64,000 nucleotides of DNA from Candidatus Borrarchaeum weybense (lineage in GTDB: Archaea; Asgardarchaeota; Sifarchaeia; Borrarchaeales; Borrarchaeaceae). The notes beneath the pieces are model-generated. The model was not told the origin of the DNA. It was given only the letters and a program-made list of their open reading frames with translations, and made no database searches. Shown piece by piece: positions 55,666-64,000 of this stretch. Numbering within the stretch: the stretch's first letter is position 1; each line of letters starts with the position of its first letter. The position numbers were made by a program, and so were the translations under genes. The stretch spans positions 450,118 to 514,117 of the forward strand of contig JAHQJS010000004.1 of the NCBI GenBank assembly GCA_019057385.1, in the 5' to 3' direction.

Positions 55666-57804
55666 ATGTCTTTTAAGGAAGTCGATGAGAAGGAAAGCGA
55701 AGAAGAGGAAGAAGAAGAGGAAGAAGAACTTGAAAAACGAAGAGCACCACCAAAACCTGTGACAAAGGAATATGTTCCAAAGGTTAAGGAAGGAACACTT
55801 TTATTCGAAGTGCCACGAGGGAGAGTAGTTGCTGATCTTAAAGAAGAAGACCTTGAACTTATTGCCGAGAAAGATGTAACCCCAGCTTGGAAAAAGGCTG
55901 GCGAATCAAATGAAAAAAGAGTTCTAGTGATCAACTCTGAGACCGCGAGTGCTGTATTTAAGGCAGATGGCACGGTTGAAAAAACAGAAGCAACAGGTCT
56001 TATAGGTTTTTACAATCCGAACAAGAAAAATAGAGTTTGGGATATCGATAGCTATTGGGAAAACCTTGCCAAGACCAATTTAGCCGCTAGAGACGGCTTA
56101 TGCCACATTGATGTCTATGAACTTGAACCTGGTGAATTTCGTGCTAAATCGTACGCTTTAAAGGAAGTAGAACCTTTACTAACGCTTAACGTATCCGTAA
56201 ACACAACCCCTGGAAAGGAAAAGGGACCTAATGTCCTAATAAAAGATAAAGAAACTGTTGCCGAAGTAACGGTTACAGCTACCAATGTATCAAAAACAAA
56301 GTTAGAAAATATAACAGTCGAAAAAGACTTGGGTGGATTTGGAAGCGCGAGTGATGCAAAAGCCAAGGCAGGCACCACCAAACTAGAAGACAAAAAAGTT
56401 GTGTGGTCAGGGTTAAGTTTAGATCCTAATGGCGCTCAATCAATGACCTTTAAAGTTCCAATGAGTGCAAAAACGATAGATCCTCTAAAACTAGGTGATA
56501 TCACTGCCAGCTATGTAGCGCCCGATATGACGATATCAGGTATTGCATTTATGGGATCGGATGGTTACACCAAAAACGTGACCTGGATCGATAAGGATGA
56601 GATGGATATGAGTCCCGGTCGCTGGAACTGTGCGGTCGAGTTCGAAAACCTGTCCACCTTTGAAGTCTTGCTTCGTGAAGTGGAGGTCTATCGCCAGACA
56701 GCCGAAGAACACATCTTCAAGAAACGCTCGGATAAACGGCAACAACTGATAGTTGACGAGGAGCGCCTTGACATAACGCTTAGCCCGGATACTGAGAATA
56801 AATGGACCAAAAGCTTTGTGTTCCCGGATCCAAAAGAAGAACCGATTATGAAACTGCCCAGTTTTGGTCAAAAAGTTGATTTCTCAGTCAAAAGCATGTT
56901 TCTGAGGGAACTCACTGGCTCTGTAGTACAATACGGTGGTGTAGTTACCATCGCAGATATGGAAGTAGAAAAGGCGTATAGACTAAAGGAAGTTAGCGCT
57001 GCCGAAAAAAAGGCGAATGTAACAACATTAAAGGCATGCAATACTGGTTCAGCACCATTAGATGACTTAACTTTCAATGAAACGATCCCTCCCGGCTTTG
57101 ATGTTGACCCAGGTACTGTAAAAGCATATATTGTTCGACCAGGTGCAGATAAAGTAGATATTACAAGATCAATAAGGACTACGCCCCCAAGAGAGAAAGA
57201 TCTTAAGAAGGAAAGAAAATTAACCATTTTACTTGAGAACGTCAATAAAGCAGACGCAATCCGTGCAATCAAGCCAAAAGAGTGCATTGAGATAAACTAT
57301 GATCTTCAACCAATGTCTCCTGAGCCCGGCAAAGAATTTACTTCAAAAGTTGATGTAATAGGTAATGTTTTGGTACCGTTTCCAGCAGGAGAAGAACTAC
57401 GTGCTAGTGCAGAAGATAAGATTGGCGTAAAGCCATATGTCTGGCGTAAGGTACGTGTTGGAAAATCTATCCAAGAAGGTGCGACCAAAGGCGAATATGC
57501 AATTGCGATATACTACAAGAATAAAATGAAGCCTGGGGAACTTGCACTAGTGACTGATGATGAGGCAAGCTTGCCCGATATTAGTGTCAAGGATATCCTG
57601 CCTGAAGGCTTTAAATTGGTATCAAGTACTCCAGCAGTTACCGATCAAAAACCGAGGCTAATTGAAGGTAAAAGCTTTACTGTCTTAGAATGGGCCATTC
57701 AAGATATCCGACCCGATCAAATGGTGGAGATTAAATATTTCATTAAAGGCGAGCCTGGGGCTGTATATAAAGCCAAAGAAGCACAAGCGCTTCTTACTGC
57801 GTAA
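55666..57804 (+). CDS. large cytosolic beta-domain protein (DUF11-like repeats)
   Basis: 712 residues with an acidic run near the start (residues 6-24 almost all Glu). Several Ig-like/DUF11-type beta domains follow (around 170-270, 430-500, 585-700; for example LDDLTFNETIPPGFDVDPGTVKAYI and ISVKDILPEGFKLVSSTP). Such domains are normally on cell-surface proteins, yet there is no signal peptide or membrane helix, so the protein should stay in the cytosol. AAGGAG precedes the ATG. Single gene with a T-rich stretch afterward (57823-57836). Confidence 0.7.
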   Translation: MSFKEVDEKESEEEEEEEEEELEKRRAPPKPVTKEYVPKVKEGTLLFEVPRGRVVADLKEEDLELIAEKDVTPAWKKAGESNEKRVLVINSETASAVFKADGTVEKTEATGLIGFYNPNKKNRVWDIDSYWENLAKTNLAARDGLCHIDVYELEPGEFRAKSYALKEVEPLLTLNVSVNTTPGKEKGPNVLIKDKETVAEVTVTATNVSKTKLENITVEKDLGGFGSASDAKAKAGTTKLEDKKVVWSGLSLDPNGAQSMTFKVPMSAKTIDPLKLGDITASYVAPDMTISGIAFMGSDGYTKNVTWIDKDEMDMSPGRWNCAVEFENLSTFEVLLREVEVYRQTAEEHIFKKRSDKRQQLIVDEERLDITLSPDTENKWTKSFVFPDPKEEPIMKLPSFGQKVDFSVKSMFLRELTGSVVQYGGVVTIADMEVEKAYRLKEVSAAEKKANVTTLKACNTGSAPLDDLTFNETIPPGFDVDPGTVKAYIVRPGADKVDITRSIRTTPPREKDLKKERKLTILLENVNKADAIRAIKPKECIEINYDLQPMSPEPGKEFTSKVDVIGNVLVPFPAGEELRASAEDKIGVKPYVWRKVRVGKSIQEGATKGEYAIAIYYKNKMKPGELALVTDDEASLPDISVKDILPEGFKLVSSTPAVTDQKPRLIEGKSFTVLEWAIQDIRPDQMVEIKYFIKGEPGAVYKAKEAQALLTA

Positions 57805-58045
57805 TTGTACCCCCTCACATTTTTTTTTATTTTGTAAGTCCAATTGTTGAGTTCAAATCTTTTATTTTCATAAATAAGTCAAGATCAATCTTTGGTGTTT
57901 TTCTGGGTAAATGAGTTTCTAATTTCGTAATTTTTTTGAATTCATCAGCGATGCTAATCAATATTTCTTCTTTTTATAAATAAGACGAAACGTCTAGTTT
58001 TTTTTCTGCGCGGAAGAAGATGCGAACGTCGCTATAGACACGATC

Positions 58046-58258
58046 CTAACCATCCCCTTCTAAGGTTTCGTTCGTTGTTAGACACCATTTATTCCATGTA
58101 TAATAGTTAAAAAATTCCGTTGGGAATACTTCAAGTAGTAACTCTAATTTGTATGGATCTTCGCTTTCGAATATTAAGATCGATATATCAATTTCTTTGA
58201 CATCCAGTTCAGGAAGTTCATTTTCGAGTTCTGTTAAGAGTTCGTCAGTTATTTTCAT
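58046..58258 (-). CDS. small acidic hypothetical protein
   Basis: 70 residues, very acidic (KITDELLTELENELPELDVKEIDISILIF), then aromatic (FFNYYTWNKWCLT). The reading frame is compact and its composition protein-like, but the SD site is weak. Could be a real small gene or chance. Confidence 0.4.
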   Translation of the reverse strand: MKITDELLTELENELPELDVKEIDISILIFESEDPYKLELLLEVFPTEFFNYYTWNKWCLTTNETLEGDG

Positions 58259-58308
58259 AATTATGCTTCTCTTGAGTAGTTAATCAAGAAAGCACTTCAG
58301 TTTCAGCG

Positions 58309-58587
58309 TGTGATGAATGGCAGGAGTGAGTGTTCACTTTCATCACGTGCATCGAGGGGTCTCCCTGTAGTTATATAGATGGTATGACGAAGATAGTAAC
58401 GGTTATTGGAGGGATAATACGTATACTTGTACGCAAGGTGCATACTTCAATGGCAGAACGATAGTTCAAAGTACCTACGGGGCGTAGGGATGTTAAGCCT
58501 GTGGAGATAAGACCTCCGTAACCCGCAAGGGGATCGAGTCTGTCGTAGAAGCAGGGAGCCTCAATGCGTTAGCACGAGGTAGCTCAC
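58309..58587 (+). ncRNA. orphan TnpB-type omega-RNA relic
   Basis: About 280 bases with many stems: GTGATGAA/TTCATCAC at the left; then CCTACG-GGG-CGTAGG (58474-58488), GGAG/CTCC around ATAAGA (58503-58517), CCC-GCAA-GGG tetraloop (58522-58531), and a final GCCTC...GAGG.AGCTC hairpin ending in TAGCTCAC at 58587. Order and words (TTAAGCCTGTGGAG, CGTAGAAGCAGG) match the 3' end of tnpB genes, where the guide-RNA scaffold lies. A translated frame reads GRRDVKPVEIRPP, like a decayed TnpB C terminus. No tnpB or transposase is adjacent, so this is a solo element or an orphan guide RNA. Confidence 0.6.
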
Positions 58588-58878
58588 TGCGTAACCTTTT
58601 CTATTCCTTTATTTTTTTATATTTTTAGATTTTTTATATGAATCTAGATCCCTAGCTTTTTGAAAATTTGATTGCAGAAATAATAGGCACGCTAATTATC
58701 ACTTTAGATTATCTATAACTCTAAATGGATCTTTATGTCTCAATTCTATAGTTCAAGTCCCCTCTATAAAGAATGATTAATGCGATAAAATAATAAGTAA
58801 GGCAAACAAAGATACAATTAGAATATTTGGGCGATCCTGTTTGAGTTGATCTCCCCGCTCCAGGAGGCTAATGCAGAG
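58588..58878 (+). other. non-coding gap after the omega-RNA relic
   Basis: About 290 AT-rich bases. The first 20 bases would be the guide segment if the upstream RNA is transcribed through its end. The SD for the next gene is at 58862-58867. Nothing else seen. Confidence 0.35.
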
Positions 58879-59427
58879 ATGGGTTATATCGGTTTTCTTG
58901 GTTCAGCGATCTATGATTCTAAGGGGAAACCTTTTGGCACGATCGAAAGATTTGTTCAATTTATTGGTACTGTAATTCTAGAAGTCAAACTATCTGAGGA
59001 GATCAATGGATTAGATCAGATCCAAATCCCATTAGTAGAATGTATCATCAAAAATGATTCCATTTCCACGAAGAAATCAATTAAATCAATTTTAAACGCT
59101 GAAAAAAAGAAGAAAAAGGATGAACTAAAGGAAGAACAAGAACGTTTCAAAAAAATGCTAGAAAAAAGAAGGATGCTTTCAGAGCCCGAATCTGTAGCAC
59201 CAGTTAATAATGATTCGTTAGTTTCAGAAGTTCCATCAGTTTTAAAAGAGAAAGAAGGACCTTCAACGCCTGCTGATTGGATTATCTGCCCAAATTGCGA
59301 TTCTGCTTTAAAAGAACTTTACCGGTTCTGCCCTTATTGTTCAGAGCCTCTTCCATATTGTCCAAATTGCGGAAAACCCGTTAAAGAAGATTTCAAAGCA
59401 TGTCCACACTGTGGAAGCCGTCTTTAA
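58879..59427 (+). CDS. double zinc-ribbon protein with PRC-barrel-like start
   Basis: About 182 residues. The N terminus (GFLGSAIYDSKGKPFGTIERFVQF) resembles a PRC-barrel strand pattern. A charged helical middle (EKKKKKDELKEEQERFKKMLEKRR) and two zinc ribbons at the end follow: CPNCDSALKELYRFCPYC and CPNCGKPVKEDFKACPHC. Double zinc ribbons often bind nucleic acid or protein partners. AGGAGG at 58862 precedes the ATG at 58879 by 11 bases; a TTG 33 bases upstream is the alternative. Sits between the omega-RNA relic and the IsrB element. Confidence 0.65.
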   Translation: MGYIGFLGSAIYDSKGKPFGTIERFVQFIGTVILEVKLSEEINGLDQIQIPLVECIIKNDSISTKKSIKSILNAEKKKKKDELKEEQERFKKMLEKRRMLSEPESVAPVNNDSLVSEVPSVLKEKEGPSTPADWIICPNCDSALKELYRFCPYCSEPLPYCPNCGKPVKEDFKACPHCGSRL

Positions 59428-59551
59428 CCACATTATTTCTTGGCTTCTAGACATCTAATTGCTATATAAAAATCTTTTAAAATTTGGAAAATGTTATAAT
59501 GTATTCTAACTAATTATTTAATGAGAGTATATATCCCGACTTGATCTATGT

Positions 59552-60874
59552 ATGCTCAAAGAGTTCTTTTGTGTAAGCATTTCCGGATGGTCAAAAGCCC
59601 CACTTTTTTCAGCGGGGTTTGTGATGGTGGTAGCAATGCAAATTTTGTCTAGCCTCAGTTCTTGCCAATTTCTGGAAGAACTACGCCTTGCAGGCTATAA
59701 GAATGTCGGGGATGCCTCCCTAGTCCCCTCCTCTTCGACAGAACCACTGAATGTTATGGCTCTCAATGAGACCCTAAACCTGCTTGGCATTGGCGAAGGG
59801 AAACTTGACTCTGACAGGGAGACCGCAATCGGTAGAATTCCTGTCGTCAGCAAAAGCAATGTACCCTTAATGCCATGTCGACCAACAAAGGCGAGAAAAC
59901 TGTTAGCGCAAGGAAAGGCCATCAAAAAACGCAACAAACTAGGTGTCTTCTACCTTCATCTACAATTTGACCCACAAATGCCCGTTATACAACCCTTAGC
60001 CGTAGGCGTGGATCCTGGTACGCAGTTTGAGGGCTTTTCGGTAGTTGGCAAACATGATACAGTAGTTAATATAATGTCTGAGTCAGTTACCTGGGTGAAA
60101 CAAGCAATCGAAAAACGAAGAAATGCTAGGCGGGCGCGTAGAAACCGAAAAACACGAAGGCGAAAATGTAAAAAACATAGACGAACAAATCAATCTTTAC
60201 TTCCGCCGTCAACCAAGGCACGCTGGGACGTAAAATTACGAATTATTCGCCAGTTATGCAAAATACTGCCTTTAAGATATGCGGTTGTAGAAGATATACG
60301 TGCTGTCACCAAGAAAAACCAGCAACGATGGAATAGAAATTTCAGTCCATTAGAGGTCGGAAAGAACTATTTTTATTCCGAATTAAAAAATCTGGGGTTA
60401 ATTGTAATACTTGCGCAAGGTAATGAAACCAAACGCTTACGAGAACTATTTGGATTGAAAAAGCGGAATGGTAAGTCAATACCGGTCTTTGAAACACATT
60501 GTATTGATGCTTGGGTGCTTGCAACGGCGATTACCGGAGCATTATTTCCGACTACAAAGAGTTTGTATTATATAGTACCTTTACAGTTTCATAGGAGGCA
60601 GTTACACAGATTTAAATGCAGTAAAGGCGGTGTCAGACGACGATATGGTGGGACTATGTCGCTGGATCTGAAAAAAGGCACTTTAATACGTCACAAAAAA
60701 CACGGTTTATGTTATATAGGCGGAAACCGGAATAACCGGTTAAGTTTACATTGTTATAAGACAGGTAAAAGAATCTCAAGAAGTGGTAAGAAAGAAGATT
60801 TCAAAATATTAACAAAGATACCATTTAGGACGCAATTCATTCCCCTGCCAAAGCAGGGAATACAATTGCGGTGA
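59552..60874 (+). CDS. isrB: IsrB-type RNA-guided RuvC protein (IscB family without HNH)
   Basis: 440-codon frame of which the last 345 or so are protein-like. It has the PLMP motif (105-108), RuvC-I VGVDPGT with Asp154, an arginine-rich bridge helix (187-211), RuvC-II AVVEDIRA with Glu247 and RuvC-III HCIDAW with Asp319. Only 72 residues separate RuvC-II and RuvC-III, so there is no HNH domain, which defines IsrB. A C-terminal basic domain follows. Family members are RNA-guided nickases of IS200/IS605-like elements. The first 93 codons look like translated omega RNA, so the true start is probably near 59836-59870. Stop codon region overlaps a right-end hairpin. Confidence 0.85.
   Translation: MLKEFFCVSISGWSKAPLFSAGFVMVVAMQILSSLSSCQFLEELRLAGYKNVGDASLVPSSSTEPLNVMALNETLNLLGIGEGKLDSDRETAIGRIPVVSKSNVPLMPCRPTKARKLLAQGKAIKKRNKLGVFYLHLQFDPQMPVIQPLAVGVDPGTQFEGFSVVGKHDTVVNIMSESVTWVKQAIEKRRNARRARRNRKTRRRKCKKHRRTNQSLLPPSTKARWDVKLRIIRQLCKILPLRYAVVEDIRAVTKKNQQRWNRNFSPLEVGKNYFYSELKNLGLIVILAQGNETKRLRELFGLKKRNGKSIPVFETHCIDAWVLATAITGALFPTTKSLYYIVPLQFHRRQLHRFKCSKGGVRRRYGGTMSLDLKKGTLIRHKKHGLCYIGGNRNNRLSLHCYKTGKRISRSGKKEDFKILTKIPFRTQFIPLPKQGIQLR
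59580..59850 (+). ncRNA. probable omega RNA of the IsrB element (HEARO-like)
   Basis: Directly upstream of the protein-like part of isrB. A left hairpin pairs AGCCCC with GGGGTT around TTTTTTCA (59596-59621). Next comes the GGGGATGCC...TCCC...GTCCCC block near 59708-59728, which resembles the conserved pseudoknot region of IscB/IsrB omega RNAs, then ATGGCTCTCAATGAGACC near 59755. In known elements this RNA lies immediately 5' of the gene, as here. Boundaries are estimates. Confidence 0.55.
60843..60858 (+). repeat. right-end hairpin of the IsrB element
   Basis: CCCTGC pairs with GCAGGG around CAAA within the last codons of isrB, the position typical for the right-end palindrome of IscB/IsrB elements. 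GGTGTT/AACACC further on (near 60912) may be a terminator. Confidence 0.45.
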
Positions 60875-60964
60875 TCAATATGGAAAGATTAGTCTCCCCT
60901 GTTTTTTTTGGTGGTGTTAAAACACCATTTAATTGAAAGAATCAGTTTCGATTGAGGGTGAATA

Positions 60965-61561
60965 ATGACAGTAGAATTCAGAAAGGAAAAAACACTTGAA
61001 GTTGCCTTAAGGCAATGGATTAAAAAAATTAAAGCTCTGCGTGGAGCATATACTGATAATCAAGCCAAGTTGGCAGAATTTATTAAAGGAGAACTTCCCA
61101 AACTCCTGGATGCAGCAGAAAGTATTCCCGCGGAGAATACTGTAAATCTTGAGACACTTAAAGGATTAAGGGACAAACATGCTAGCATTTTTGATGATTC
61201 ACAAACTCTACTCGAAAGCATGTCAGAGCAGCTAAGAAACCTTATTCTGCTAGCTGAAGATATTAATGGTATGGAGTTCAAATCAGATATCCCTACTTCT
61301 TTAAGAAATCAATTACTAGAAGAAGAAATTCTTTTAGAAAAATGTGATGGGGCCTTAATCGATTTATCAAAGACCCTTCCTCTATATTTAAGTGATGCGC
61401 AAAACGATATCAAAGAAACTATCAAAAACAGCACCCTTCTTGCCTTCGCTAATTTTCAAGATGGAATACTTGAAACTGAAAAAACTTTGGATTCACTCTT
61501 TAGTATTTTAAGGGAGAATCTGCAACTAGCCAAAGACTTAGAACGATCTAGAATATCTTAA
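60965..61561 (+). CDS. helical, coiled-coil hypothetical protein
   Basis: 198 residues, almost entirely helical with heptad-like leucines (for example LLESMSEQLRNLILLAEDI and LDSLFSILRENLQLAKDLE). No membrane helix, Cys motif or known domain. GAGGGTG precedes the ATG. Between the IsrB element and mutS on the same strand. Confidence 0.65.
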   Translation: MTVEFRKEKTLEVALRQWIKKIKALRGAYTDNQAKLAEFIKGELPKLLDAAESIPAENTVNLETLKGLRDKHASIFDDSQTLLESMSEQLRNLILLAEDINGMEFKSDIPTSLRNQLLEEEILLEKCDGALIDLSKTLPLYLSDAQNDIKETIKNSTLLAFANFQDGILETEKTLDSLFSILRENLQLAKDLERSRIS

Positions 61562-61711
61562 AAATTATTATTGTCGGTATTTCTAAGTTTATCCATAGCG
61601 TAGATCTTTTTCTAAGGTGTGGCCTCTTTTCCCTTATTTTTATTCGTATGTTCTTTTTTAGAGGCAATTATCTTTTAAATAGAAATTCCAACTAATATTA
61701 GGAGATTTTCA

Positions 61712-64000
61712 ATGTCCACTCCGATGATAAAGCAATGGAAGAAGTTCAAGAAACAAAATCCAGACACAATCTTATTTTTTCAAGCTGGTGATTTCTATGA
61801 ACTGTACTATGAAGATGCGACGCTAGGACATAAGGAGTTGAATATCACTCTCACAGCCAAAAAAACAAAAAATGAAAAAATCCCGATGGCTGGTGTTCCG
61901 CTACATGCTGTCGAAAAATATATTTTACAACTTGTCAGAAAGGGCTACAAAATTGCTATATGCGACCAAGTAGAAGACGCTCAGGCATCGAAAGGAATAG
62001 TAAAAAGAGATGTCGTTCAAGTAATCACTCCTGGAACAATATTTGGAGATCAGCTTCTAGATGGGAAAATTAACAATTATCTCGTATCACTGGTGCGAAA
62101 AGGTTCGCATATCGGTCTAGCTATGGTAGATATTTCAACAGGAGAGTTTTTAGTTACCGAACTTACAGGAACTGATGCTTTTGAAGAATTTAAGAATGAA
62201 ATAAACCGATTAAGTCCCGCCGAGATTCTGATACCAGAAAGTTTGCTTGATGACATGGATTTGAAATCAATAATAAGTCAAGATCAATCAAGAATCATAA
62301 CGCCTATAGATAGCTATTATTCAAGTTATGAAGAAACATACAAATTGTTAACTTCTCATTTCGGCACAATAAGTCTTGACGGTTTTGGGATTGAGTCACT
62401 TAAATTGGGTATTTGCGCTGCAGGAATGATAATTCATTATCTTAGAGAAACACAGAAAAGCAGCGAGCTGTATAATATCACTAAAATCGTTCCTTATTCC
62501 TTAAAAGAATATATGATGCTAGATGACCAAACTCTTCGAAGTCTTGAAGTTTTTAAAAATTTAAGAGATGGTACATCACAGTTCACCCTACTTGAGATTT
62601 TGGATCGAACTCATACACCTATGGGCAGCCGTCTTCTTAAAAAATGGTTAAGGCATCCACTAAATGACAAAGAGAAAATTCAAGAAAGATTAGATGCTGT
62701 AGACGTTTTTGTAACAAATACACTCTTGCAAGCTAATTTAAGAGAAATTCTATCGAATATTAGTGACATTGAACGAATAATCAGTAAAGTTGGCTTAGGA
62801 AAAGCAAATGGTAGGGATCTCCTAGCTTTAAAGGATTCTTTATTGTATATTCCAGCATTAAAAGATATCCTAAATATAGATTCTAAATTAATTTCAACAC
62901 TAAAAGACCATCTATACAATCTATCAGATTTAGTTCAACTAATTGAGCGATCCATCAAAGAAGATTGCCCTTCTTCTGTTCGTGAGGGTAACATTATCAA
63001 ACCCGGTTTTAATGAACATCTTGATGAACTTCAAAGCGTCCTTTCCGAAGGAACAGATTGGATTCTTAAATACGAGAAGGAAGAAAGACGCCGAACGAGG
63101 TTTGATAAACTCAAAGTAGGTTTTAATAACGTTTTTGGCTACTATATTGAAATAACACAAGCGGCTCTTCGAAAAGGTAAGGTTCCGGAAAACTATATTC
63201 GTAAACAAACGTTGGTTAATTCTGAACGATTCATAACGTCAGAATTAAAACAATGGGAGGATAAAATCCTCGGTGCTGATGAAAAAATCAAAAATCTCGA
63301 ATATGAACTTTTTTGCGAGATAAGACAGGAAATAGCTAAACAGATTGATAAAATTCAAGAAAACGCACAAAGTATTGCTATTTTAGATGTTATATCCACT
63401 TTTGCTGAAATCGCATCACAGAACCAATATATCAAACCAACTATTCTGGATAGTGACCACATAAATATCGAAGGTGGACGACATCCAGTTGTAGAAAAAG
63501 TACTTGGCGAAGAAAACTTTATTCCAAATGATACGCATTTAGATTCACATGGAAACCAAATAATGATCATTACAGGCCCGAACATGGCTGGAAAATCAAC
63601 TTATCTTCGACAGGTTGCTCTAATTGTACTAATGGCTCATATTGGATGTTTTGTTCCAGCTAATAATCTCGCAAAAATTGGATTATGTGATCGGATTTTT
63701 ACAAGAGTTGGAGCATGGGACTTTATAGCCATGGAACTTAGCACGTTTATGGTAGAAATGGTTGAAGTAGCTAACATTCTCAATAATGCAACAGCGAAAA
63801 GCCTGATTATACTTGATGAAGTGGGACGTGGCACTTCGACTTATGATGGGATGGCCTTGGCATGGGCAATAACAGAATTTTTGCATCAAAACTCGCATTC
63901 TGCCGGTAAAACGCTTTTTGCAACGCATTATCATCAACTAAACCAATTAGCTGGATATTACCCTCGCATAAAGAATTATCAGTTTGCGGTAAAAAGAAAA
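61712..64000 (+). CDS. mutS: DNA mismatch repair protein MutS, partial at right edge
   Basis: 763 codons visible; the stop lies beyond the window. Bacterial-type MutS1: the mismatch-binding start has FFQAGDFYELYYEDA (Phe-Tyr-Glu mismatch motif), followed by connector, lever and clamp. The ATPase has Walker A GPNMAGKSTYLRQ, Walker B IILDEVGRGTSTYDG and ATHYHQL. The conserved loop that usually reads DDLASGxSTFMVEM is here WDFIAMELSTFMVEM, so the signature Ser-Gly is replaced. ATG follows GGAG. This family is patchy in archaea and likely acquired from bacteria long ago. Confidence 0.93.
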   Translation, partial: MSTPMIKQWKKFKKQNPDTILFFQAGDFYELYYEDATLGHKELNITLTAKKTKNEKIPMAGVPLHAVEKYILQLVRKGYKIAICDQVEDAQASKGIVKRDVVQVITPGTIFGDQLLDGKINNYLVSLVRKGSHIGLAMVDISTGEFLVTELTGTDAFEEFKNEINRLSPAEILIPESLLDDMDLKSIISQDQSRIITPIDSYYSSYEETYKLLTSHFGTISLDGFGIESLKLGICAAGMIIHYLRETQKSSELYNITKIVPYSLKEYMMLDDQTLRSLEVFKNLRDGTSQFTLLEILDRTHTPMGSRLLKKWLRHPLNDKEKIQERLDAVDVFVTNTLLQANLREILSNISDIERIISKVGLGKANGRDLLALKDSLLYIPALKDILNIDSKLISTLKDHLYNLSDLVQLIERSIKEDCPSSVREGNIIKPGFNEHLDELQSVLSEGTDWILKYEKEERRRTRFDKLKVGFNNVFGYYIEITQAALRKGKVPENYIRKQTLVNSERFITSELKQWEDKILGADEKIKNLEYELFCEIRQEIAKQIDKIQENAQSIAILDVISTFAEIASQNQYIKPTILDSDHINIEGGRHPVVEKVLGEENFIPNDTHLDSHGNQIMIITGPNMAGKSTYLRQVALIVLMAHIGCFVPANNLAKIGLCDRIFTRVGAWDFIAMELSTFMVEMVEVANILNNATAKSLIILDEVGRGTSTYDGMALAWAITEFLHQNSHSAGKTLFATHYHQLNQLAGYYPRIKNYQFAVKRK

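Noticed and set aside
55551..55973. Minus-strand frame with a serine run
   Set aside because: The serine run is the reverse of the Glu-rich start of the 712-residue gene; antisense shadow.
57845..57870. GAGTTCAAATC resembling a tRNA T-loop
   Set aside because: Flanks do not pair and no cloverleaf is possible.
58720..58775. GTTCAAGTC resembling a tRNA T-loop
   Set aside because: No matching T stem, acceptor stem or anticodon arm could be drawn around it.

Overview
The window looks like a piece of an archaeal chromosome. It is AT-rich and densely coded. Several genes have a TATA-like box 25-35 bases before a start codon with no Shine-Dalgarno (SD) site, and others have strong GGAGG-type SD sites. 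It carries a CofD-type coenzyme F420 gene, an archaeal-order porGDAB operon, a methanogenesis-marker-2-like AIR synthase relative, many small winged-helix proteins, an MglA-like GTPase and very long coiled-coil proteins. This mix fits an uncultured, anaerobic, F420-using archaeon, and an Asgard (Promethearchaeota) lineage would be a reasonable guess. No diagnostic eukaryotic-signature gene is visible, so the lineage is inference.

Layout. 1-5.4 kb: a winged-helix regulator with a membrane partner, divergent from a MacB/LolD-like ABC exporter whose permease genes are visibly rearranged, then a MazG-like protein. 5.4-11.5 kb: a sulfur and Fe-S cluster neighbourhood (cysteine synthase, cysteine desulfurase, ferredoxin-DUF362 protein, Cys-rich winged-helix protein, Mrp/NBP35 ATPase). 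11.5-16.6 kb: MglA-like GTPase, M29-like aminopeptidase and a polytopic membrane protein with repeated WP motifs. 16.8-25.4 kb: a tight three-gene operon encoding a STAND/ORC-like ATPase with TPR-like repeats, a 768-residue coiled-coil protein, and a 1532-residue coiled-coil rod with a TrmB-like winged helix at one end and a TrmB/PLD-like domain at the other. I do not recognise this set as a described system, and it is the best candidate for something new. 25.6-35.1 kb: DapA-like, thioredoxin-V4R, LeuA-like, two tandem secreted/membrane paralogues whose 3' halves are identical by eye, and a second ferredoxin-DUF362 protein. 36-42 kb: a DUF483-like gene, three tandem paralogues of a winged-helix plus unknown-domain family (the third broken by a small TnpB-derived element), and a MoxR-VWA fusion. 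42-51.4 kb: a third DUF362 protein, AIR-synthase-like, an exported protein, porGDAB, cofD and an ATP-cone protein. 51.5-58 kb: CorA, two MscS channels, and a large cytosolic beta-domain protein. 58-64 kb: an orphan TnpB-type omega-RNA relic, a zinc-ribbon protein, an IsrB-type RNA-guided RuvC protein with its probable omega RNA, a coiled-coil protein and a bacterial-type MutS that runs off the right edge.

How the genes fit together: core anaerobic metabolism (POR, F420, amino-acid synthesis) and Fe-S/sulfur assembly sit beside regulators and membrane proteins. Mobile traces are limited to IS200/IS605-like remnants and one IsrB element. Two kinds of local rearrangement are readable directly in the DNA: duplication with gene conversion (29.9-33.4 kb) and deletion/fusion in an ABC operon (1.5-3.3 kb). 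Three genes appear to start at AUU or AUA behind strong SD sites, which could affect gene calling in this genome. No rRNA, tRNA, CRISPR array or replication origin was found.
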